A stretch of DNA of 64,000 bases. Origin: Muricea muricata. Its lineage: Eukaryota; Cnidaria; Anthozoa; Malacalcyonacea; Plexauridae. This document shows, piece by piece, positions 56,601 through 64,000 of the stretch. Both the position numbers and the translations under genes were made by a program. The DNA lies in the NCBI GenBank assembly GCA_963855995.1, contig OY979727.1, positions 6,914,446-6,978,445 of the forward strand, given 5' to 3'. Position 1 is the first letter of the stretch. Every line of letters begins with the position of its first letter. The notes beneath the pieces are model-generated. The model did no database searches. It was not told where the DNA came from and saw only the letters and a list, made by a program, of their open reading frames with translations.

Positions 56601-59600
56601 TTATGGCTAAGAACTATTGAAATTACTCTGAAATCTGTTTTTAAATTTTTGGTAGCATGCCTAGCTTTTGAAATATTCAAGGACAAAGATATAAGCCGTC
56701 CGCCACCTTGGATATTCAAAAACCAATGACGTCACAACCAGGGTAAAATTTGTTTTCTTTAACGACCACATATGAAAGTTGTGCAATGCTAAAAATTGCT
56801 GGATTTGTATGTATATACTTCTTGAATAAGTTGAAAAGTTTTCGGAAAATGTCATAGAGATTTAAACAACTAACAGCAAGTTTTATATTTTCCTCCCTGG
56901 TCGTGACGTCATTAAAATAGACCTAATTATAAAACAAGTTGGGGGAAAGCTGGTGTCTTTGTCGTTCAATAATTCAGAAACTAACATGCTACTAAAAATC
57001 GAGCAACGGATTTTAAGGCCCTGTCACACGATGCAATTTTTCATGCAACTTGCAATGCAATGCTACTCGTGGGAGATGTGAAATTGGCAAATAAAGTTAC
57101 CATCAAAGTTTGCTGATGTATTTTTTACATACCAAACATTTGTCACAAATTTACATCACTTAGGAGTAGAATTGCGATGCAAGTTGCAAGAAAAATTGCA
57201 CCGTGTGACAGGGTCTTTAGAGTTTTTTAAATAGCTCTCCGCAATAAGCCAATCAAAAAATATATTGCCATATCCCTTTAAAAATACTAATTCGAACGAG
57301 TTTATTCGGATTGGTATAAAGACACTGCACGTTTGATTTTTGATAAGGCTAAAGAAAAATCAGTCGGTGTTTGTAAGTAAACAGGAAGTTAAAGCTGTAG
57401 GGCGGTACTGTAACGATGGGAAAAGCAAACTGTTATCAAAGCACAGAATAGAAATAAACAGAAGGGCCACTCGAGTCGGAACCTTTGAAGTTTGTGTTTC
57501 CACGCATGTCGCATTACGCATATTCATTATGCAGGTTCTGGCATTATGCAGGTTCTGGCCAGTCAATTGCCTTTTCTGGCCAATAGGAACGCTGAACAGG
57601 CCGTTCCGCCATTATTCTGGCCAGTCAATTGCATAAAAATAGGGAGACATGTTGCACTGCTGAGTGGCCCTTCTGTTTATGTCTATTCTGTGATCAAAGT
57701 GTGATTTTAACTGATATTTTTAATGCAATAAAAAAATGTGGGAGAAAATTTCGTTTCATCAACGCTTTAAATTTATAGTATTACTGGCCGTCGTCGTCGC
57801 ATTGTCGTCCTGCAGCTTAAGATTTGTATAATGAACAGGATTCGGGAGTGATTTTTTTTTGTTTCCTTCATGAGTTTTCCCTCATGAGTTTTTAAGTAAT
57901 ATTTAAAACACGCGCAGGAGTGCTTCGCCTCGCGTTGTATATCTGATAAAGCGCGAATTGCGAGTGTTGTAAATGACTTCTAAATCGATTCATTTTATGC
58001 TCATCTTGTCTGTTTGTATATAAAAGAATTTTCAATATAGATGTTGTATAAGCCGAGAAAATCGAAGTAAAAGATTTGTGAAAATCGACATGTGTTTTAT
58101 CTCATATATAGACACTACAGGGTGTATAAAAAAAAACGGAGTCCATGTTTTGTGTCTAATTATTTCTAAATTACTGAAGCTTATAGAACAATTTTGGACT
58201 TGTTTTAAACCACGTTCTTTTCTCTTTCGAACAAGCCGTAATTCGTATTTTTACTCCTCGTAACGTACGTGCTATGACAAATTTAGTAAAAGCTATCGAT
58301 TTGAGATGCCCTCCAATTATGCAAATTCACTATGTCTTTCATGGTCGCCAGTTAAATTTTTAATTTTTTCGCTTATTACATAAATGGTATTTCTGTTAAA
58401 CTTAATAAAACTTGTTATAAAGCTTTACAGAAGATAACGGACCGTTTATATCAATAAAAACCTTAGATTTATGCCAAAATAATGATCGAAATTAGCGTTT
58501 TGTTTATCCGCGCGTGCACAATGTTGTCGAAATTGCATAATGTTAATATTCATGAAGTCGATATAACAAGTTTTATTAAGTTTAACAGAAATACCATTTA
58601 TGTAATAAGCGAAAAAATTAAAAATTTAACTGGCGACCATGAAAGACATAGTGAATTTGCATAATTGGAGGGCATCTCAAGTCGATAGCTTTTACTAAAT
58701 TTGTCATAGCACGTACGTTACGCGGAGTAAAAATACGAATTACGGCTACTTCGAAAGAGAAAAGAATGTGGTTTAAAACAAGTCCAAAATTGTTCTATAA
58801 GCTTCAGTAATTTAGAAATAATTAGACACAAAACACGGACTCCGTTTTTTTTTACACACCCTGTAGTCACGGATATGATTTCCTTTGTGTTTTTCTCATG
58901 AAGTATTAATGAGGTTTAGAAATGTTTTTAAAAATCTTTTAAGGGATGTCTAAGAAGAATTCCCAGTGAACGTTATACCATTGCGCAGTTAAAAAGCCAT
59001 CCATTTCTTACAGGACGAATATCTGGTAAGTCAGCTTAAATACAACTTTGAAGCTCAACTCTGTAGTTCATATTAGAATGACTGTTAAAAATAGCAATGA
59101 TCGACCGTTTTTAATATATGACTGTAGTACATTTAACAGTTATTTACTCATATACGACGAGACTGAGTAGAATAACTTATTATCATATAGATAACTGCTA
59201 CAAAAAAACTTCCCAGTGCTGTTATATTTTACGAAGATATAGTCAGTTTAGCAATGTAAACAACTTGAGCTTATACCGTATGAAACACTACTTATCGTTA
59301 TTTAAAAAGAATGCTTTAGCAAATTTTTCCAAAAGCTTCAAATTTTTAAAAAATATAAATGTTTTGGGCGAAACAAGCGCTTGTTGACCTCAAAATTGAG
59401 CACAATTTTTTTATAATCTTTTCCAGCTTTCGGCAGACTTATTCAGTATTAATTCGTAAAAAACCTGCATTTTATACTTGTTTAGGTGACATTTAAATCA
59501 AGTACTAACCTTCACAAACTTTACTTAGGTTTATTTGTTGTACTTATGGCTAAGAAGGCTAGCAAAATACTCAAAACAAGATTTTTTGCGATTGAAAAAC

Positions 59601-61350
59601 TTTCAGCCGTTATCTTGGTTTCTCTACTTGTAGGATATGAGCTAATATCCTACTAGTAGCGAGCCAATCAGATTACAGAATATTTAATATTCGATGGCAG
59701 TCTATATAATGAATAGTGATAATGTTGTCAAAAATGTTGATGTTGTAAAAGTTCTACTGCATGTTTCATTGCACATGCAGCAGTAATCACGATTTGCCGA
59801 TTATCAATGTAGAACTCAACGGCTCTACAGTGCTACTTTTCTTTCGATCTTCGAGACGCGTATGAGATTTTTCATTCTTTAATAAATACGGTGCGACTGA
59901 AAAATTACGAAATGTGAGACACCATAATAATGTTACAACAAAATTAAACACTGCAAGCACAAACATATTACAACTTAACAACTTACAGATATTTCCACTT
60001 CGAAGACAAAGTAGGAATCGATAGTCCGTTCGCGAAAGAGTGTACTGGTCTTTTACCAAAGTTCACTCATCATCCCATCATAAGATATACGTAATAAATT
60101 ACTCATGAATTATAATTGTAAAGAAATTGAATCCTACAATCAATTTTTGAAAAAAGATCACTGGATAATTTTTATGTTAAACTAAATTTGAATGTACAGT
60201 ACTGTTCAAAATTTTTAGGGCATACACTCCCTTTTTTGCTTGATAACAAAAGTAATATTTCAATGAAACTTTTACATGTGATCGAGCAAAACGTTATCTA
60301 CAACTTGCTGTTTTAATAAAATGGGTATTTCAAACTGGAAGTTCGGCTATAACCGGAAGTGTGGTTTACTAAGTACTTTTCCCCCAAGTTTATATTTTGC
60401 AATGTACAACTCATGAAAATTTAACATTTTCACAATAGCATTACAGCAAACTGGTTGAATCATTCTGGGAAAATGAAAAACGTTTGTTGCAACATTCAGT
60501 TTTCAGTTTGGACAAAATATAGTCGTTTTAAAAAAGAGCTACTCTCAAACCCTTGTGCTACTCTATTTAAAACCATTTTTTGAAACTCTTTTACCATGCA
60601 GACATTGTAAGAAGCAAGAAAGTTTCATTTTAAGGCGAATATCAATAACCACTGCTCAAAATAAATAGATTTATAAAGCGTTTTTTCAAATAGGGTTCGA
60701 GTTTGCAATCACTTTCCGCACTATAACCACTTTGCAACAGAATCGCGATAGAAAAAATTAGCAATCAAATTAATTTGCGCAATCTGCTTTTGATTGTGAA
60801 AAAGTAGTATTGCGTGCAGAAATTGTTACCATTTTCGGCTGAAAAATGGTGACAATATGATTTTTAAAAATTTCTTTAAAAATATTTATGAGGAACAAAG
60901 TATTTAAATATGTAACTTGTCTATAACGGAAGTATTTAGTTTTTCTGAATTTATACCTAATATTCATAACTTGATTTTACTATGTAGATCATGACGTGGA
61001 TAATGTGCTCAACTGTCTTATGCAAATGCAAGACATCAACTCACCAACAACTTTGAGAACATTTGCTCAGGTAAGCAATAAGGTCATTACGGCCAACTGA
61101 CTGCTTCAACACTATTTTTCACACTGTGGATTATAATAAATAGAATTCACTTCAAGATGCTAGTAATCATGGTTTGAAATAAGTATTAAATTCCTCATGT
61201 TAATAATGATACCATTTACATACACGCGCACTACATTTTATTGTTTTTTGCTTTGTTAATCATGATGCTTTCTTTCAGAATCTTGTTGGACATCTCTCTT
61301 CTGGTAGTTCGTTGAGCATAGCTTCTGCCCAACCTTGTCAAAAGTCCAAG
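41700..61350 (+). CDS. TTK: Dual-specificity spindle-checkpoint kinase TTK/Mps1, 12 exons found
   Basis: Kinetochore kinase that starts the spindle assembly checkpoint by phosphorylating KNL1 and other targets. Exons: 41700-41896, 45845-45951, 47280-47708, 48685-49155, 50512-51638, 52594-52748, 54522-54774, 55280-55402, 56084-56260, 58944-59025, 60988-61070, 61279-61350. They join in phase to 1,092 aa. Exons 1-2 form the N-terminal TPR-like domain (PEEWLRFI..., DDARTIFQAARNN, AQFELLNG). Exons 3-5 are a long Ser/Thr-rich disordered linker, making it longer than human TTK (857 aa). The kinase domain has Gly loop GRGGSSE (771-777), Lys792 (ALKYVD), HSDLKPAN (catalytic Asp888; Ser replaces Arg of HRD, as in TTK), DFG Asp905, YMSPEAL and DVWSLGCILY. 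No stop is found after 61350, so a last small exon is missing. Confidence 0.94.
41897..45844 (+). other. TTK intron 1
   Basis: Long AT-rich intron without a gene. It holds hairpins around CTCACATGTGAG and TTCACATGTGAA (42715-42758), a segment at 42840-42895 related to the 34575-34650 repeat, and two retroposon-like 3' tails: (AAC)n at 45297-45320 and (TTTA)n at 45668-45682, each joined to short nonrepetitive sequence. Open frames at 42647-42961 (+) and 44688-45005 (-) look fortuitous. Confidence 0.55.
45297..45350 (-). repeat. Retroposon 3' tail, (TTG)n on minus strand
   Basis: On the complement, TGTAATTTACAGTATGAATA runs into (TTG)n repeats, the layout of a SINE or LINE 3' end with a simple-repeat tail. 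No RT frame is nearby, so it would be a SINE or a severely truncated LINE. Confidence 0.4.
45952..47279 (+). other. TTK intron 2, with two transposon remnants
   Basis: Contains an eroded relative of the 39231-39652 palindromic element (46176-46457) and, at about 46881-46960, a hAT-like end (AGGGATGTTCGATACGAG followed by TACCGGTATTATGGTATACC). Confidence 0.6.
46176..46457. mobile_element. Eroded copy of the palindromic element family of 39231-39652
   Basis: Left GGAAAGAGCATCCTAAATTT and right complement AAATTAACGATGCTCTTTCC are inverted. Shares with the 39231-39652 element the ordered blocks GAAGTTTGC, GCGAAAT, AAGTTTGCAAATTTT and TTGTATTACGCGCGG. Substantially more diverged between arms, so older. 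Confidence 0.68.
47709..48684 (+). other. TTK intron 3
   Basis: No gene. A cluster of ATTGAAT/ATTAGATTGA motifs in both orientations (about 47920-48090) could be an old inverted-repeat element. A sequence with a TGCACCCTGTA end at 48541-48551 resembles a mariner-type terminus. Confidence 0.45.
49156..50511 (+). other. TTK intron 4
   Basis: Holds a 70-bp hairpin (49258-49327) and, at about 49960-50020, a segment reading on the complement TCCAGATGATGGCTGTATAA, then AGTCAAAACG, which recalls the ATGATGGC...GAAACG ends of Penelope-like elements. Minus-strand frames at 50132-50371 lack recognisable domains. Confidence 0.45.
49258..49327. repeat. 70-bp hairpin
   Basis: TAATTTTGTGCAAGCACCAC at the left pairs with GTGGTGTTTGCGCAAAATTA at the right, with a further ATAAATTTA/TAAATCTAT inner match around ATCGAT. 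Compact palindrome inside an intron. Confidence 0.8.
51639..52593 (+). other. TTK intron 5, filled by a nested palindromic element
   Basis: The intron between the Gly loop exon and the next kinase exon consists mainly of the element at 51707-52331. Confidence 0.7.
51707..52331. mobile_element. 625-bp element with palindromic ends and outer TIRs
   Basis: Outer ends GATATTACACGGCGGTGCGA AGATATGAA and the complement of TTCACATCTTCCCGCCACCG TGTAATATC form TIRs. The left end region is itself a palindrome (51707-51850): TGAATTTTATCTTCGAGTGG ... CACGAGAAGATAAAATTCA, with inner arms CAATATTTTACGAACGAGCG/TGAGTAAAATATTG. The right region (52195-52331) has a similar motif order including AAACAATATTTTACTCACTG and CTCGTTCGTAAAACATTG. 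So two related palindromes are joined end to end around an AT-rich centre. Non-coding. Confidence 0.78.
52960..53990. mobile_element. Older inverted-repeat element, host of a nested insertion
   Basis: TGCCTTGCGCACAAATTAAA CTTAAATGCTTAA before the nested element and GTAATTCTGACTTGGTAGAT ... CTTCAAAACGTCG after it together mirror the block CGACGTTTTGAACGG ... ATCTACCAAGTCAGGATTAC TTTTAAGCATTTAAG ... GCGCAAGGCA at about 53810-53942. The continuity is seen only once the 53041-53558 insert is skipped, which proves the order of insertion. Ends are approximate. Confidence 0.78.
53041..53558. mobile_element. 518-bp MITE with TTAA target duplication, nested
   Basis: TIRs AGGGAAATGGCAACAAAAAA TTTTATTGTCTCATTTGAAA GAGACTC and complement at the right, about 100 bp long with few mismatches. 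TTAA flanks at 53037-53040 and 53559-53562. The interior includes CAAGATGGCGGACAACT. TTAA duplication fits piggyBac- or Kolobok-derived MITEs. A relative is at 56571-57277. Confidence 0.85.
54104..54205. repeat. 51-bp tandem duplication
   Basis: Two copies of CCAATCAAAACGCTCATACG ACTTTYTTCACATGTGAAA about 51 bp apart, each with the TTCACATGTGAA palindrome also seen in TTK intron 1 (42748). Confidence 0.85.
54775..56083 (+). other. TTK introns 7 and 8 (around exon 8)
   Basis: Intron 7 (54775-55279) has a short palindrome TACCTGCA...TGCAGGTA (about 54936-55000). Intron 8 (55403-56083) shows nothing recognisable. No gene in either. Confidence 0.6.
56571..57277. mobile_element. ~707-bp inverted-repeat element related to 53041-53558
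   Basis: Ends AGGGATTTGGTAATATATTT TTTGATTGGCTTA and complement of AGGGATATGGCAATATATTT TTTGATTGGCTTA. TTAA follows the right end (57278-57281); the left has ATAA, probably mutated. Shares with 53041-53558 the AGGGA.ATGGCAA end type and an internal block about TTGGATATTCAAAAACCAAT/GACGTCACAAC. It is interrupted by the MITE at 57017-57215. Confidence 0.75.
57017..57215. mobile_element. ~199-bp MITE (GGCCCTGTCACAC family), nested
   Basis: Left GGCCCTGTCACACGATGCAA TTTTTC, right complement GAAAAATTGCACCGTGTGAC AGGGTC. Inner pairs ATGCAACTTGCAATGC/GCGATGCAAGTTGCA and TGTGAAATTGGC/CACAAATTTACATC extend the symmetry. A solo end of the family is at 6141-6170. Target duplication unclear. Confidence 0.82.
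57442..57692. mobile_element. 251-bp MITE with ATCAAAG target duplication (hAT-like)
   Basis: TIRs CACAGAATAGAAATAAACAG AAGGGCCACTC and its near-perfect complement at the right (31 bp). ATCAAAG occurs directly outside both ends (57435-57441 and 57693-57699). A 7-8 bp duplication with CA-starting ends suggests a hAT-derived MITE. The interior contains a doubled TATGCAGGTTCTGGC and repeated CTGGCCAGTCAATTGC/CTGGCCAATAGG. An older copy is at 33694-33892. Confidence 0.87.
58118..58863. mobile_element. 746-bp long-arm palindrome with TA duplication (Tc1/mariner-like ends)
   Basis: Ends CAGGGTGTATAAAAAAAAAC GGAGTCC and complement, flanked by TA on both sides (58116-58117 and 58864-58865). The two arms, each about 305 bp, are almost identical inverted copies, with blocks such as TAGTAAAAGCTATCGATTTGA and ATTATGCAAATTCACTATG. 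The loop is about 138 bp. TA duplications and CAGGGTG-type ends are typical of Tc1/mariner. No transposase frame; its arms leave no room for one. Confidence 0.87.
59026..60987 (+). other. TTK intron 10
   Basis: No gene recognised. A TACAGTACTGTTCAAAATTT start at 60197 resembles a Tc1/mariner terminus, but no partner end is visible. A short hairpin (TTACCATTTT..AAAAATGGTGA, about 60826-60852) is present. The minus-strand frame at 59787-60059 is unsupported. Confidence 0.55.
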
Positions 61351-61970
61351 GTATGTGAATAATTTTGGTTAGTATATATTTCCAGGTGACTATCGATTTT
61401 CCTGCATTCCAATTGGTCAAGATTCATTGTTTCTGAAGTGATAGTCACTGCCCTACTATAGTCTCTTGCTTTTTTATATACGGAAATAATTTAGAATGGA
61501 TTTTTAGGAAGTTGTGTTTATTATTATTTGTTATCACCTGGAACGTTGCAAAGTTACCGCCCAATTTTCAAAATAAGGAATGCACTAACAAGCTTGCGAA
61601 ACTTCCTGTGTCGCATGAAAATGAGTGTAATTGGAAGAAGGTTTTTTAAAGAAGCTTTTCTAAAGACGGTTTTTCATAAGTTTTTTTAAACAATTTTTTT
61701 TACATTAAAGCACTAGTAAATTACTCAGAAGAGCGAATTTTCTCTCCCAAAACGGGGAAAATTAGTAATTTTCATTAATTTGTATGCATGACTGGAATCC
61801 AAAGAAATCAACAAAATAATCAGATATTTATGTATTTTACACAACAAAATAATCAGATATTTATGTATTTTCAATACAATATATTATTCCCAAGCCATTT
61901 CTTACAATTCAAATTATATAGTATATCCTCGTTAATCATGGTATTACAAACTAATACCATGATATGTCGG

Positions 61971-62060
61971 GAAATTAGTGATTAAATGTCCCTCACCCTC
62001 GGGAGGTTTGTGGAATTCCCCAAACCTCCCGAGGGTGAGGGACATTTAATCACTAATTTC
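61971..62060. repeat. 90-bp palindrome with a single mismatched pair
   Basis: GAAATTAGTGATTAAATGTC CCTCACCCTCGGGAGGTTTG reads to the centre GGAATTCC and is followed by its exact complement; only T62011 and C62020 fail to pair. ATGGTATTA motifs flank it on the outside. Practically no loop. Confidence 0.97.
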
Positions 62061-63616
62061 TCTCATTTCATGGTATTACTTATAATTATTCTCCGAAGGC
62101 GAAGTATTACAAGACTATATTCACTGAGCCGAAGTCGAAGTGAGTATAGGCTTGTAATTACCGAGCCTGGGGTGATGAACTTGTGAACTTGGCGAATTCC
62201 ATAAATGTTTTTATGTCAATGTTGAAAACTTAGTTTTAAAAACAATCTTTACAGTTTACAATGGGCGAACTATGTGGGCCAATTTAAACTTTAGAAGATT
62301 AGACGGAAGTACAAGGTTACGCCATATGGATGAGTAAAGATTTATAGGGGTTGTATTGACGATTTGGGAATACTTTTAGATTGTTGGAGCTACGATTTGG
62401 GTTGGATTGGGATTATTTTATATCATATATAACATTTTAGCTATAGAAAGGATTTAAAAATTACTGATACCTTTAAAATATGCATTCGACAATTTACAAC
62501 TTAAGCGACGAGATTGACATGGTTTTCATACCACATGATTTTAATTTTTTGATTTTCAGGCCAGAATACTTATTATTAAGATTTCATACCTTGCAAACGA
62601 CGCAACTTTCTCGCTCCCCTTTTTGTCAAGCGCGCCTTTTTTGTTGCGTTGAATAAGCGAGGACTTGCAAAAATCTGCTGGCTATTTGCCATAATTATTA
62701 TCTTATCAAAAATGCCACGAAAATGGCGGTTGTTTAAGTCGCACCTGGAATTTTTACGTCACGGTCAGCAATGCTTTCTATCTGTTAATGCATTAGTTGT
62801 AGGTATATAATGCCTCACAGGTAAAAGAGAGTTTTATGTTGGTCCTGTTCTGGTAAGCATTTTCTAAGGTGTTAGTTACATGCAGTCAGTCATTCTGCGT
62901 TCAACGCTGTTTTCGCAGTAATTACGTTTAGCTAGCATGTAATTTCAAAATTAATCGTATAGAGGGCAAAGTTATGTTATACTGAAATATGCCTGGCTAA
63001 TGTATTACAAAATATTTTTCCTTAGTTCAGGGCAAAACGTTGCTTGGCCAGTTGGCCTTGACTGGCTAAGACGCAAAGGGGCGAAACACAACTGTACGAT
63101 TCCACTATAAATAAATTTTTGTACATATAATATTTTTGAAACTTTTCTAGCGTTTTTGCTAAAAGATTTACATTGCTCCTGCCTACATACTCTGAATCTA
63201 CTGGCGATACCATCTTGAAAAACTAAAGATTCATGCAAGTTCGTGCATATTAGAAACGAATTATGTGCAAATAAATTTTTTCCTGGTCCCCTGTTCATGA
63301 TCAACAAGCGATCGCACTGGTTTAACCTTCGTAAAATCAGGGCGCAATGGTAAAATTTAGCTTTAATCACGCGTCTTTGAGAACTTGCAACCCGGGATGT
63401 TACAATGCGGGCGACATTTATTTCACTGTTACTACATATTTTAAATTTTAATGCTACAATATGGAATATTTGAAGGTCTGTAGACTGTTGCCACAAATAC
63501 ACATTTCCCACCAGATTACAAGGGTTTTCCACAAAGCTCTGGTGCTACATAACTCCGCGCGTTGTCTATTTTTCCTGCGTACATAAAGTTTGATTTTTTT
63601 GTTGTTTATTCTATAG

Positions 63617-63625
63617 GGAAAGTAA
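63617..63625 (+). CDS. TTK: Candidate terminal TTK exon (two codons plus stop)
   Basis: Exon 12 ends phase 0 at 61350 with a GTATGT donor and no stop. At 63617, after TTCTATAG, the bases GGA AAG TAA would end the protein in Lys-Gly-Lys, similar to the basic C-terminus of vertebrate TTK. The match is too short to be convincing, and the true last exon could be elsewhere in 61351-64000 or beyond the window. Confidence 0.25.
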   Translation, partial: GK

Positions 63626-63757
63626 GGAACAATGTTTTCACTGATGTAGAAATCCAGTTTCGAGAAAACGATCATTGCCTTGACGAAAAATGAGCGTCTT
63701 TGAATATAACTGGAATTGTTCATTAAAGACTCAATACACGACGATGAAACTGTATCT

Positions 63758-63892
63758 GCAGTGGCGTTGCCAGCATTTAGTCCCGCTATGCAAATTATAA
63801 TAATTATGTTAGAAATTGTTGTTTTCACAGTCAATGAACACGAAAATATTTGCATAGCGGGACTAAATCGTCGGGATGCCCACGCTACTATA
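63758..63892. mobile_element. ~135-bp MITE
   Basis: GTGGCGTTGCCAGCATTTAG TCCCGCTATGCAAAT at the left and the complement of GTGGGCATCCCGACGATTTA GTCCCGCTATGCAAAT at the right. TATCTGCA precedes (63750-63757) and TATCTGCG follows (63893-63900), an imperfect 8-bp duplication consistent with hAT-type insertion. Confidence 0.72.
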
Positions 63893-64000
63893 TATCTGCG
63901 AAATTAAGATTGTCTCACATGAAAACGTTGTGGAAATTTGTTTTGAAAATGGATTAAGATCTATCATTCATAGTTTCAACAATATTGTTGATAATGTGGG

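Larger units (their letters stand above)
56261..58943 (+). other. TTK intron 9, four mobile elements
   Basis: Contains an AGGG...CCCT element (56571-57277) with a nested MITE (57017-57215), a second MITE (57442-57692) and a long palindrome with mariner-like ends (58118-58863). An exon-like stretch follows an acceptor at 56449 but does not fit the phase of exon 9. Confidence 0.75.
61351..64000. other. TTK 3' region
   Basis: Should contain the last TTK exon or the 3' UTR. Seen here: a 33-bp-period tandem duplication (about 61809-61875), a 90-bp palindrome (61971-62060), a CGAAGTATTACAAG..CTTGTAATTA inverted segment (62097-62160) and a small MITE (63758-63892). The 175-codon minus-strand frame at 63005-63532 has no recognisable domain. 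Confidence 0.5.

Noticed and set aside
63005..63532. 175-codon minus-strand open frame
   Set aside because: Long for noise, but no domain, no splice context and irregular composition; possibly part of an old repeat. Kept out of the gene list.

Overview
This is a piece of an intron-rich, AT-rich animal genome. Three conserved metazoan host genes lie on the + strand: a uridine-cytidine kinase (7119-16451, 7 coding exons), an NPDC1/CAB-1-type single-pass membrane protein (22292-36518, 8 coding exons) and the spindle-checkpoint kinase TTK/Mps1 (41700 to at least 61350, 12 recognised coding exons). I rebuilt all three by reading exon-intron junctions. Every internal junction used obeys GT-AG, and codon phase is kept throughout. 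The gene set and the mix of mobile elements (CR1/Rex-like LINEs, Ty3/gypsy, a THAP-bearing TTAA element, many palindromic MITEs) fit a non-vertebrate metazoan. A cnidarian is my best guess, but that is an inference. I see no prokaryotic or viral-genome content and no tRNA or rRNA gene.

Layout. 1-3560: the 3' part of a decayed Ty3/gypsy retrotransposon. It is cut in its RNase H by a 727-bp inverted-repeat transposon with a clean 3-bp target duplication, and ends in a 217-bp LTR with perfect 8-bp terminal inverted repeats. 3561-7118: mostly unrecognised AT-rich DNA with fragments of transposon ends. 7119-16451: uridine-cytidine kinase; its introns carry an (AT)n tract, MITEs and an antisense 5'-truncated LINE. 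16452-22291: intergenic, densely packed with inverted-repeat elements, including a 1.46-kb foldback element whose arms contain a 15-bp minisatellite. 22292-36518: NPDC1; intron 4 holds a 3.24-kb THAP-domain transposon with TTAA target sites. 36519-41699: intergenic, with a 427-bp MITE, a degenerate LINE split by a 422-bp palindrome, and tandem palindromes. 41700-61350 and beyond: TTK/Mps1 with nested inverted-repeat elements in its introns. 61351-64000: probably the last TTK intron or 3' flank, with a nearly perfect 90-bp palindrome.

The three host genes have unrelated jobs (pyrimidine salvage, neural/vesicular membrane protein, mitotic checkpoint), and nothing suggests they work as a unit. 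What stands out is the number of long inverted repeats, many nested and many inside introns of apparently intact genes. No new multi-gene system is evident. The items most worth a second look are the foldback/minisatellite element, the THAP/TTAA element, the nested MITE insertions with readable target duplications, and the invertebrate NPDC1 gene.
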